Part shown: one piece after another, positions 7,746 through 15,005 of the stretch
Numbering within the stretch: the first letter of the stretch is position 1
Layout of the letters: every line of letters begins with the position of its first letter
NCBI GenBank assembly: GCA_958295915.1
Contig: OY282381.1
Coordinates: 2,440,722 to 2,504,721 of the forward strand
Direction of reading: 5' to 3'
DNA from: an uncultured Caldilineaceae bacterium
Lineage (GTDB): Bacteria > Chloroflexota > Anaerolineae > Caldilineales > Caldilineaceae
Length of the DNA stretch: 64,000 bases
Notes under the pieces: generated by a model
Databases searched by the model: none
What the model was told of the DNA's origin: nothing
What the model saw: only the letters and a program-made list of their open reading frames with translations
Made by a program: the position numbers and the translations under genes

Positions 7746-8719
7746 GATCAGGATCAGTCGTCTGGATGATGGAAGCGATCTCCCCGGCAAGGGTTGTGGG
7801 TAAAGTTCGTGCCGCCAAGCTGCTCAGAAATCTTCCTCAGCTCTGGCCGCTCTATGTGATGGTGATTCCGGCGCTCATTCACCTGGCTCTGTTGAGCTAT
7901 TACCCGATGTACGGGATCACCATCGCCTTTCAGGAGTATAAGCCAGCGCTGGGCTTTGCCAAATCTCCCTGGGTGGGGTTGAAACAGTTCCGCTTAATGT
8001 TGGAGAACCCCACCTTTTGGCAGATTTTCCGCAATACGATCGTCATTGCCACTTCGAAGATTCTCACGCTCCAATTCTGCGCCGTGATTCTGGCGCTCAT
8101 GCTCAATGAGGTGCGTCGCCAGTTCTTCAAACGCACGGTCCAGAGTATGGTCTATTTGCCTTACTTTCTCTCCTGGATCGTGTTGGGTGGCATTATGCTG
8201 GAGATGCTCGGTTCGAGCGGCGTGGTCAACCAGTTGTTGCTCAGGCTGGGTGTGACGGAAGCGATCATTTTTCTGGGCAATAATCGCACCTTCGTGCCAA
8301 CCCTAATCGCCAGTCACCTCTGGCAACAGGTCGGTTGGGCGACCATCCTCTATCTGGCGGCGCTGACCAGTATCGACCTGCAGTTGCTTGAGGCCGCGGC
8401 CATTGATGGGGCCGGTCGTTTCCAGCGAATTCGGTATATCATCCTACCCGGCATCCTGCCGACCCTGATGCTGGTATTGTGCCTGGACTTTGGTCTGTTG
8501 TTTAACGCCGCCGGTTTCGATCAGGTCTTAAACCTCTACAACCCGGCCGTGTATGCCACGAGTGATATTCTCGATACCTGGATCTACCGGGAAGGTCTCC
8601 TGGGGGCCCGTTTCAGCCTGGCGACCGCCGTGGGTCTGGTGCGCTCGGTGCTTGGCCTGATTTTGATCGTTATCAGCCTGCGCCTGATTGCCCGCTTCAC
8701 CGATTATCAGGTCTATTAG
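7721..8719 (+). CDS. Carbohydrate ABC transporter permease (LplB-like)
   Basis: A permease of the LplB/MalF branch, 332 aa. TM1 is at about residues 46-65 (LYVMVIPALIHLALLSYYP), followed by the characteristic YGITIAFQEYKP and NTIVIATSKI segments. The cytoplasmic EAA-like loop reads LEAAAIDGAGRFQRIRYIILPGI. The first ATG is supplied by the palindromic repeat; an in-frame ATG at 7766 is a plausible original start, so the first 15 residues may be repeat-derived or untranslated. Works with the binding protein upstream and the second permease six bases downstream. Confidence 0.93.
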   Translation: MRLCSKEARSGSVVWMMEAISPARVVGKVRAAKLLRNLPQLWPLYVMVIPALIHLALLSYYPMYGITIAFQEYKPALGFAKSPWVGLKQFRLMLENPTFWQIFRNTIVIATSKILTLQFCAVILALMLNEVRRQFFKRTVQSMVYLPYFLSWIVLGGIMLEMLGSSGVVNQLLLRLGVTEAIIFLGNNRTFVPTLIASHLWQQVGWATILYLAALTSIDLQLLEAAAIDGAGRFQRIRYIILPGILPTLMLVLCLDFGLLFNAAGFDQVLNLYNPAVYATSDILDTWIYREGLLGARFSLATAVGLVRSVLGLILIVISLRLIARFTDYQVY

Positions 8720-8725
8720 GGAGCG

Positions 8726-9616
8726 ATGATGAACAGGGCCGAATACAGAGGCATCAGGTCAAGAGTGTTTGACATTCTGAACCATCTGTTGCTGATCATG
8801 CTGGGGCTCTCCTGTATTCTGCCTCTGGTTCATCTGTTGGCCCTGTCGTTCAGCGACCGCGCCGCCGCGACAGGCGGTTTGGTGACGCTGTGGCCCGTCC
8901 GCTTTACGGCCATCACCTATGAGAAGGTGATGGAGGCGGGCGTCTTTATCAGCGCCTTCTGGGTCTCCGTCCTGCGCACGGTGGTCGGAACGACGCTGCA
9001 GATGATATTGGTGATCCTCATCTCTTTTCCGCTGTCGAAGAGCAAAGAAGAGATGCCCGGTCGCAACATCATCATGGGCGTTGTCGTCTTCGCCTATCTC
9101 TTTAACGGTGGTCTCATTCCCTGGTTCCTGGTCATCAAACAACTGCGCATGCTCAATACCCTTTGGGCGTTGATTATTCCCCAGGCACTGCCCCTGTGGA
9201 ATGTGATTCTGATGATGAATTTTTTCCGTCGCGTGCCCAAGGAGCTTGAGGAGGCTTCTATCATCGATGGCGCTACCTACTGGCAGATATTGCTTTACGT
9301 CTACCTGCCTATCTCCATTCCGGCGCTGGCCACCCTGACGCTCTTTGGCGCGGTCGGACACTGGAATGCCTGGTTCGACGGGATGATCCTCATCGCCGAC
9401 CGCGACCTGATTCCCCTACAGACATTCTTGCGCACCGTGGTTATCAAGATGGATATGAACGAATTCATGCGTAACCCCGAGGATTTTGGCCTGTATTCAG
9501 ACCGTTCCCTGCGTGCGGCGCAAACGCTCGTCACAGTCGTCCCCATCCTCATCGTATACCCCTTTTTGCAGCGCTACTTTGTCAGTGGCATCACGCTCGG
9601 CGCCCTGAAGGGTTGA
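8726..9616 (+). CDS. Carbohydrate ABC transporter permease (YtcP/AraQ-like)
   Basis: Second membrane subunit of the importer, 296 aa. It has six predicted membrane segments, starting with LLLIMLGLSCILPLVHLLAL. Diagnostic family stretches are SFSDRAAAT near the N-terminus, the EAA loop ELEEASIIDGATYWQILLYVYLPIS, and the conserved end RYFVSGITLGALKG. It starts six bases after the upstream permease, and its stop codon (9614-9616) lies in a truncated family A repeat. The chaperonin-like gene follows ten bases later. Confidence 0.94.
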   Translation: MMNRAEYRGIRSRVFDILNHLLLIMLGLSCILPLVHLLALSFSDRAAATGGLVTLWPVRFTAITYEKVMEAGVFISAFWVSVLRTVVGTTLQMILVILISFPLSKSKEEMPGRNIIMGVVVFAYLFNGGLIPWFLVIKQLRMLNTLWALIIPQALPLWNVILMMNFFRRVPKELEEASIIDGATYWQILLYVYLPISIPALATLTLFGAVGHWNAWFDGMILIADRDLIPLQTFLRTVVIKMDMNEFMRNPEDFGLYSDRSLRAAQTLVTVVPILIVYPFLQRYFVSGITLGALKG

Positions 9617-9627
9617 ATGCGCCTCTG
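9612..9627. repeat. Half copy of palindromic repeat, family A
   Basis: GTTGAATGCGCCTCTG only; the second arm is missing. It contains the stop codon of the permease gene and ends at the first base of the GTG start of the next gene. Confidence 0.7.
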
Positions 9628-11297
9628 TGAGAATCGCTATGCCTGTGCCGGCTGTTCTGTTCGGCCCCGCGTGCCGTGAACGTATGCAGCGTGGATTTGA
9701 GACCATGGCGCGCGTCTTGGCGCTGACCCTGGGCCCGCTGGGTGGCAACATCATCAACCAGCGCATGAACACGACGGAATTTGAGTTGATCAGTGATGGC
9801 GCTACCATCGCCCGCCGCATCACGGAGCTGCCGGATCGGGTAGAAAATGTGGGGGCGATGATGATGCGCCACATCGTGTGGCACATGCGCGATCAGGTTG
9901 GTGATGGTAGCGCGACCGCCGCTGTGTTGGCTCGTTGTATCGCTCGCGATCTGCACCGCCTGAGCATTGCCGGCGTTGACCCGATACACCTGCGCCGCGG
10001 GGTCGAGAAAGGCGTCCAGACGGCCATCGACACTCTGGACGAGTTGTCCAGGCCCCTGACAGACGCAGAAGATATCGCTGGCCTGGCCACTGCCGCCATG
10101 CATGAACCACAGATCGGTCAACTGTTGGGCGAGATGGTCGATGTGCTGGGGCCGTATGGCAGCATCCTCATTCAGCCCAGCTTCGCGGTTGGCCACGGTT
10201 ATGCTTTCCGAGAGGGATCGCGTTTCAAGGGTGAGTACGTCTCTCGCTCTCTGCTCAGTGATCCGGCGCGTCACATCGCTGCCTTAGATGACACCTATGT
10301 TCTCGTCGCCGATTTTCATTTCGATACGTCCGCGAGTGTAGCGGCCATCTTGGAGCTGGTGGCCAGGGCGGATGGGAAGAACCTCTTCATCATCTGTAAA
10401 AATATGTGGGAGAAGGCGATTCATACCCTGGTCGTCAACAATCGTCGGAGTCCGGTGACAACCTATGCCGCCACCATTAAGCCTGTCGAAGACCTGCGTC
10501 GCGACATGATGATGGATGTCGCGCTCCTCACCGGCGCCACCTTTGTCACCGATGTCGCCGGTATGCGTATACAGGATTTGACCATTCATGATCTCGGTTA
10601 CGCAGACCGTATCGTAGCCACCCAGGAGTACATCACGATCATTGGCGGTCGGGGCGAAGATCGACCCGTGCAAGCGCGCATTCAGATGGTCCGCAGTCGG
10701 TTGCGCCAGGCCACGGATCGTGAACAAAAAGAGCGTCTGTGGGAACGAATTGGCCGCCTTCAGGGTGGTATTGGCGAACTGCGCGTCGGCGCGTATACTG
10801 AGCGCGAGCGAACGGCCTTGATGGAGAAGGCAGCCCATGCTGTGAAAGTTGTCCAGGCAGGTCTGGAAGGCGGCGTTGTGCCCGGCGGAGGGGCAGCCTA
10901 TCTGGCGATCATACCGGCGCTAGAAGCTGCCATCAACGGATCGGACGGCGCAACTTCCCAGCGGTCGGGCGCCGTTGCGGACACGCCGTTCGACCACCCG
11001 GACGAAGCAATGGGCGCGCGGGTTATCGCCCGCGCCTTGGAAGAACCGACGCGCATTATTGCCGGCAATGCCCAAGCCAACGTCCCTCGTGTCCTGGCGG
11101 CGTGTCGCGCGGAGGGCGGCGGGTACGGCTACGAAGTAGGCCAAGGCAAGGTTCTCGACATGCTGGAGGCGCGGATTGTAGATCCCACGCTTGTCGTTAA
11201 AGCAGCGCTTCAACAGGCCGCGAGCGGCGCCGCAATGCTCACCTCTGCAGAAGCTCTGGTTCTCCAGCGCGCCCCGCCAAAAAGTTTCAAACCGTGA
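9627..11297 (+). CDS. Divergent GroEL-like (Hsp60) chaperonin paralogue
   Basis: A 556-residue Hsp60-family protein. The N-terminal block VLFGPACRERMQRGFETMAR followed by LTLGPLGGN matches GroEL. The ATP-site segments LISDGATIARRI (Asp57, equivalent to E. coli Asp52) and GDGSATAAVLA (Asp93, equivalent to Asp87) are kept, as is GGVVPGGGAAYL (near 415-426). The helix that normally carries the catalytic Asp398 reads MEKAAHAV, so that residue seems to be missing. The GGM-rich tail is also absent. Residues about 441-456 (ATSQRSGAVADTPFD) come from a family C palindrome. GTG at 9627 or ATG at 9639 may be the start. It sits at the end of a sugar-importer operon with no groES nearby, so it is a specialised paralogue rather than the housekeeping chaperonin. 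Confidence 0.9.
   Translation: MRIAMPVPAVLFGPACRERMQRGFETMARVLALTLGPLGGNIINQRMNTTEFELISDGATIARRITELPDRVENVGAMMMRHIVWHMRDQVGDGSATAAVLARCIARDLHRLSIAGVDPIHLRRGVEKGVQTAIDTLDELSRPLTDAEDIAGLATAAMHEPQIGQLLGEMVDVLGPYGSILIQPSFAVGHGYAFREGSRFKGEYVSRSLLSDPARHIAALDDTYVLVADFHFDTSASVAAILELVARADGKNLFIICKNMWEKAIHTLVVNNRRSPVTTYAATIKPVEDLRRDMMMDVALLTGATFVTDVAGMRIQDLTIHDLGYADRIVATQEYITIIGGRGEDRPVQARIQMVRSRLRQATDREQKERLWERIGRLQGGIGELRVGAYTERERTALMEKAAHAVKVVQAGLEGGVVPGGGAAYLAIIPALEAAINGSDGATSQRSGAVADTPFDHPDEAMGARVIARALEEPTRIIAGNAQANVPRVLAACRAEGGGYGYEVGQGKVLDMLEARIVDPTLVVKAALQQAASGAAMLTSAEALVLQRAPPKSFKP
10951..10992. repeat. Palindromic repeat, family C, inside chaperonin gene
   Basis: CAGCGGTCGGGCG flanked by GCAAC/GTTGC arms and followed by GGACACGCCGTTCGA. 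Related copies are at 36771-36815 and 45397-45440. Translated in frame. Confidence 0.75.
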
Positions 11298-11626
11298 TAT
11301 GTTTCCCGAATCTTTTCAAAATAGCTGCCGCAGTGCCCAGGTGATGACAGCACTATCCATCGCATCTCTCAGAGATGGGAGCGCGCTGGCGTCCGTGGTG
11401 GTCTAGCGTCCGTCTTCCAGCGCACACGCACCGCAGCATCTGTGTCTGGCTAAGGGCTATATTGGTGGCAACTTAAGTTTTGAGATAGTCACTAATGTGC
11501 GTTCACATTGAAAATCCGCACTTTGCTCGTTCAGAAAATCTTGGTTTCAAACGGGATTCACTTTCACTATACATCTTTTGGACTGAACCATTATATATGG
11601 TAGACTTACGTACGTTTACACTGCAC
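11298..11626. other. Intergenic region with no recognised gene
   Basis: About 330 bases between the chaperonin-like gene and the MITE. Only short frames without recognisable protein character are present. A TATGGTAGACTT sequence at 11597-11608 also occurs upstream of sspB (16230-16241) and may be part of a promoter. Confidence 0.4.
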
Positions 11627-11635
11627 TTTTTCAAC

Positions 11636-11911
11636 GGGTGCGTCCCAGATTTTTGGGGAGAGGAACAGATTGTTTGAATCAGGATTATCAGGATGGAAGG
11701 ATAGACAGGATGATACACCTCCACACGCCCACTGCAGTGGCCAGGCGCCAGTGGTTAGTGGTCAGTCACGGCACTGGTGACTGGCGCCTGATCTTTGCCA
11801 CGACGCGCAAGCTGTCCTCGCTTTGCGCTCTACTCTTTTCAGCCAACGCTGGGTTCCACTCCCGCCAGGTACTCGCTCTTATATGATTCCCAAATTATTT
11901 GGGACGCACCC
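11636..11911. mobile_element. 276-bp MITE-like element with 9-bp target duplication
   Basis: The left end begins GGGTGCGTCCCAGAT (11636-11650) and the right end is its near-perfect inverse (ATTTGGGACGCACCC, ending at 11911). The element is flanked by identical direct repeats TTTTTCAAC at 11627-11635 and 11912-11920. It has no transposase frame, which fits a miniature inverted-repeat element mobilised in trans. Inside it are a TTTGAATCAGGATTATCAGG-type repeat (11674-11711) and a family G repeat (11726-11790), so it has itself collected other repeats. The transposase family cannot be assigned from the ends with certainty. Confidence 0.85.
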
Positions 11912-11953
11912 TTTTTCAACAACGCACACTGAAACGAAAAGGAGAAAACGGTC

Positions 11954-12691
11954 ATGACGCGGATAATTGCTGTTTCTATAGTTGTTTTAGCATTAGTTCT
12001 TTTAGCTTTCCAGTCGTTTGGCGAAGAACTAGTGATGGCACAGACAATACCCCAACCAACCTCATCACCAACATCCCGCCGCCAACCAACACCAGAGGTT
12101 CCCAGTTGGCAAAGGATAGACGCAGCTAGTACAGACTCGCTCTACGCGGAGTGGAGAAATACGCCGGGGAATTCCTGGCCCGCAGGTACGGCAGCAGAGT
12201 TGAACGCATTCCGTCAACATATGGTGGCGCTTGGAATTCCAGCTGCAGCGGATACCGTTTGGCAACAGGGTTACCCTGTTGATTTCTCTACCACCTCGCT
12301 CTACATGGAGTGGAGAAATACGCCGGGGAATTCCTGGCCCGCAGGTACGGCAGCAGAGTTGAATGCATTCAGTCAACATATGGAAGCGCTTGGCTTTTCA
12401 GCTGCAGCGGTGGCTAGTGTTCGGCAATATAGGGGCCTGGTAGAAAACGGAGCCAGGGCAGAGCAAACCGCCATCCCTAGGGCAGTGCAAACTGCCATCC
12501 CCAGGGCAGTGCAAACTGCCATCCCCAGGGCAGTGCAAACTGCCATCTCGCTCTACGTGGAGTGGAGAAATACGCCGGGGAATTCCTGGCCCGTAGGTAC
12601 GGAAACAGAGTTGAACGCATTCATTCGACATATGGCGGCGCTTGGAATTCCAGCTACAGCGGATAGCGCCCGGCAACATGGCTATCCATAA
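11954..12691 (+). CDS. Secreted protein with three WRNTPGNSWP repeats
   Basis: A 245-residue protein that I do not recognise. It starts at ATG 11954 with a clear signal peptide (IIAVSIVVLALVLLAFQ), followed by a Pro/Ser/Thr-rich linker. Three repeats of about 45 residues follow, each beginning SLY(A/M/V)EWRNTPGNSWP, continuing with ELNAF..HM.ALG and ending near GYP. The bases encoding WRNTPGNSW are identical in all three units, so duplication is recent or under conversion. Between repeats 2 and 3 lies an eight-residue tandem (AIPRAVQT), encoded by a 24-base unit that is itself palindromic. After the stop a fourth, frameshifted unit follows (12710-12779). It is probably extracytoplasmic; function unknown. 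It lies directly beside the MITE. Confidence 0.75.
   Translation: MTRIIAVSIVVLALVLLAFQSFGEELVMAQTIPQPTSSPTSRRQPTPEVPSWQRIDAASTDSLYAEWRNTPGNSWPAGTAAELNAFRQHMVALGIPAAADTVWQQGYPVDFSTTSLYMEWRNTPGNSWPAGTAAELNAFSQHMEALGFSAAAVASVRQYRGLVENGARAEQTAIPRAVQTAIPRAVQTAIPRAVQTAISLYVEWRNTPGNSWPVGTETELNAFIRHMAALGIPATADSARQHGYP
12476..12548 (+). repeat. 24-bp tandem repeat inside the secreted repeat protein
   Basis: About three copies of a unit containing GGGCAGTGCAAACTGCCATC. The core GGCAGT-GCAA-ACTGCC is a perfect hairpin. It encodes AIPRAVQT. Low-copy, no spacers, so not CRISPR. Confidence 0.8.
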
Positions 12692-12709
12692 CCCAGAAGC
12701 TAATTGATT

Positions 12710-12779
12710 TCTCCTCCATTTCGCTCTACGCGGAGTGGAGGAATACTCCTTACTTTGTGACCACTACCGATTGGGCATA
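12710..12779 (+). pseudogene. Decayed fourth repeat unit of the secreted protein
   Basis: In another frame after the stop of the preceding gene the DNA reads DFSSISLYAEWRNTP, then YFVTTTDWA and a stop. This corresponds to the linker and start of a further repeat unit. A frame change around 12690-12705 separates it from the intact gene, so the protein was probably longer. Confidence 0.75.
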
Positions 12780-13100
12780 GCTCCAAGCGTTCCTGGCCTT
12801 CAAATGCCGACGAGTTTGAGCTCGTCGGTAAAGTGACAGGCGGCAGAGTGGCCCGGGCGCGTTGGCTTCGTGGCGGGCTCATAAGGTTGCTTTGCGCGCC
12901 GCTGTAGGGCGCGAATTGATCCAACCCTTGAAGCCTCGCAGGCAGAAGGGAGCGGGGCATTCACTCTATCAGGTATCGCCAATAGAGCGTCTGCCAGGTA
13001 TAGCATTAACCGTATGGGTGTTCAAACAGGATAAAATCGTTCAATGCGCCTCTGCAACACCAGTGATCTGTGGCCAGTAACTGCAATTTCTGGCCACTAG
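12780..13100. other. Intergenic region filled with palindromic repeats
   Basis: Contains a CCGACGAG/CTCGTCGG hairpin (12807-12828), a family B copy (12891-12915), a truncated family A copy (13039-13055) and a family G copy (13069-13112). No gene seen. Confidence 0.6.
12891..12915. repeat. Palindromic repeat, family B
   Basis: TTTGCGCGCC, loop, AGGGCGCGAATTG. Diverged copy in a non-coding, repeat-rich stretch. Confidence 0.65.
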
Positions 13101-14651
13101 CTACTGGTCACTGCCCTTGGCTGCCTGGGGGATGAGAACGGTTCCATCGGCTGCTGTGGCCTGGAACGCAAACGCCCAGCCGCCATGGTTGGATCCCCGG
13201 TCGTTACTGAGCTTGAGCACGATGGTGTTTGCGCCTGCCTGAAGCGGCGCCTGAATGCTCTGGGCTCGAAAAGCGTAGTGGTGGCCGAGGTCGAAGACCG
13301 TATTGTTTACCCGCAGAAGCAAGGCGTCGTCCCAGGCCACACGCAGGTTCGCCGTCATATCCGCAGGCGCCTGCAAGACACAACGGGCAAGCGCCGCGCC
13401 CACATCCGTTTTGCCTACGCCCGGCCCCCAAGGCCGGAACACATGGTTAAAATCAATGAAGCCGTGGTGGGCCGCGCGTTTGACCCAACGCGCTACGTTC
13501 CGTCCCTGCTGTCGGGAACCAGCGGTCAGCCAGGCCGATTCTTCGCCGTGCAGACCATCAAAGGTCGCTTGTGATTGAAACGCCGTCTCCGGATGCAAGG
13601 TCGTTCGCATGGCCTGAGCGTTGTGATTGGCGAAGGGCCCGCACAGCCACCATGCGCCGCTGGCCGGCAGCGGCAGATCATGGGCGCCGCGCGGCAGTTC
13701 GACGCCGGGCAGCAACTGCGGCCAGTCTGGCATGGCGAAGAACGGCCGCACCGCGTCCTGCTGGTACCAATAGACGGTGGAACAGATATCGTTGGCCATA
13801 CAGCCGAAGCGCATGTGAATCGACTGCTGGAAGGGAAGTGTGTCTCGTTCGAAGAAGCGATAGCCCACCAACCGCTGCGCCGGGCGCGCTTCCCCCACAT
13901 CGTCGTGCGTATAGTAGGGCATAGCGGCGAAATGATGGGTTTCGGGCGGATGCAGGGCGCCTCCATAGCCGGACCCGAAGGTATCCTCGCCCCCTATGCC
14001 GCGCAGAAAGGCCGGGTGTTCGCCCTCCCCGTCGAGGTAGATATTTTCAGCCCCGCCGTGGCTCCAGCGATCGACATCATCGAGCAGGCGCACGCCGTAC
14101 ACAAAGCCCAACAACTGGCCCGGCCCGTTCGCATCAAGCATCAGGAAGTCCTCGCCGTAGCGCTGGGTCGGCATTTCTCGCCGCCAGCGGGCGCAAAACC
14201 GCCGCGGTTCGGTCAGAGTCTGATTGGGATAGCGTTGCCAATCAACCTGTATGTAGGCGCGGTTCTCCTCCGGGCCGGCTTCAAATTCGATCCGCGCCGA
14301 TCGCGCGAAGGGCATCGGGAAATAGCAGTTGTAGCCATTCCAGGCCTTGACCGACAGGAAGTGGCTGTCCAGCGGATACCATCCTTGGCCGTGCATGACC
14401 CCGAAAAAGTCACCGACGGGCGCCTCGACATAGGGGATCGGTTCGTCATCAAAATAGATCCGGATCAGCGCTTTGCGGCTGCTCAGGGGCATGCGCTCTG
14501 GCCGCGCCAAAACGACCCAGATATGCTGAATGCAACCTGGCCCGTCGAGTTCTGCATAGACGACCGTTTCGTTGGCCGGCAAAGGGCCCGTCCTGCTGAC
14601 GCGGTCCGGGACAGCAACATCAGGGAGTTGTAAATCCATAGTCTGCTCCAT
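13101..14651 (-). CDS. GH172-type glycoside hydrolase (DUF2961)
   Basis: A protein of 512-516 aa. Translation may begin at ATG 14639, which has GGAG seven bases upstream within the longer frame starting at 14651. The N-terminal half matches the DUF2961 fold: LDGPGCIQHIWVVL, RIYFDDEPIPYVEAPVGDFF, then GYNCYFPMPFARSARIEFE and the acidic YIQVDWQRYP. This family, now GH172, contains enzymes acting on fructan- or arabinofuranose-type substrates. The C-terminal third is a beta-sandwich-like domain (FNHVFRPWGPGVG... VAWDDALLLRVNN... NTIVLKLSNDRG), typical of an added carbohydrate-binding module. There is no signal peptide, so it is probably cytoplasmic. The exact substrate is not determinable. Confidence 0.85.
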   Translation of the reverse strand: MEQTMDLQLPDVAVPDRVSRTGPLPANETVVYAELDGPGCIQHIWVVLARPERMPLSSRKALIRIYFDDEPIPYVEAPVGDFFGVMHGQGWYPLDSHFLSVKAWNGYNCYFPMPFARSARIEFEAGPEENRAYIQVDWQRYPNQTLTEPRRFCARWRREMPTQRYGEDFLMLDANGPGQLLGFVYGVRLLDDVDRWSHGGAENIYLDGEGEHPAFLRGIGGEDTFGSGYGGALHPPETHHFAAMPYYTHDDVGEARPAQRLVGYRFFERDTLPFQQSIHMRFGCMANDICSTVYWYQQDAVRPFFAMPDWPQLLPGVELPRGAHDLPLPASGAWWLCGPFANHNAQAMRTTLHPETAFQSQATFDGLHGEESAWLTAGSRQQGRNVARWVKRAAHHGFIDFNHVFRPWGPGVGKTDVGAALARCVLQAPADMTANLRVAWDDALLLRVNNTVFDLGHHYAFRAQSIQAPLQAGANTIVLKLSNDRGSNHGGWAFAFQATAADGTVLIPQAAKGSDQ

Positions 14652-14734
14652 CTATGTTGAGGGAATTATGCGCATTATTGCTAGACTGAGTTTAACGCAT
14701 AAAGTATACTGGTAGACAGTTATAGGATAAAATT

Positions 14735-14940
14735 ATGGCAATGAAAGTACGGGGTGCTATACATGATGATAGAAGAAGATGGGAGTTAGTTAGGACAAAA
14801 GGTAGCCACCGACAATATAAGCATCCTGCGAAGCAAGGACCGCGTTACGATTGCGGGACATGGCAGACTTGAGAGTATGAAAGAGGAAGGACTACCCATT
14901 CCAGAACCGCAGTCATATACCGCACTGGTAAAGGTGTGAA
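14735..14940 (+). pseudogene. hicA/hicB toxin-antitoxin remnant (deletion fusion)
   Basis: The first frame (ATG 14735) reads MKVRGAIHDDRRRWELVRTK then GSHRQYKHPAKQGP, a HicA mRNA-interferase N-terminus with its conserved G-S-H-R-Q-(Y/F)-K-H-P core. A one-base frame change then continues as RVTIAGHGRLESMKEEGLPI and PEPQSYTALVKV before TGA. VTIAGH is the end of the HicA core, while LESMKEEGLPIPEP is typical of the C-terminus of HicB antitoxins. The two genes therefore seem joined by an internal deletion, leaving an inactive remnant beside the phosphorothioation island. The rest of 14652-15005 holds no other gene. Confidence 0.7.
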
Positions 14941-15005
14941 GAGGCAAGTCGATTCGATACCGATATCTGTGGGTTCATTGCTTTGCATTCCTCATTTCAA
15001 CAGCG

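Noticed and set aside
9591..10838. Two minus-strand frames opposite the chaperonin gene
   Set aside because: The plus strand carries recognisable Hsp60 motifs throughout; the opposite frames show none.
11495..11724. Small frames upstream of and within the MITE
   Set aside because: They cross the element boundary and the repeats, and have no ribosome sites or protein-like sequence.
12476..12548. Possible CRISPR array
   Set aside because: The 24-bp units are directly adjacent without spacers and encode an in-frame AIPRAVQT tandem.
13575..14633. 352-codon plus-strand frame
   Set aside because: Antisense shadow of the DUF2961/GH172 gene; no family character, and the minus-strand frame has conserved motifs over its whole length.
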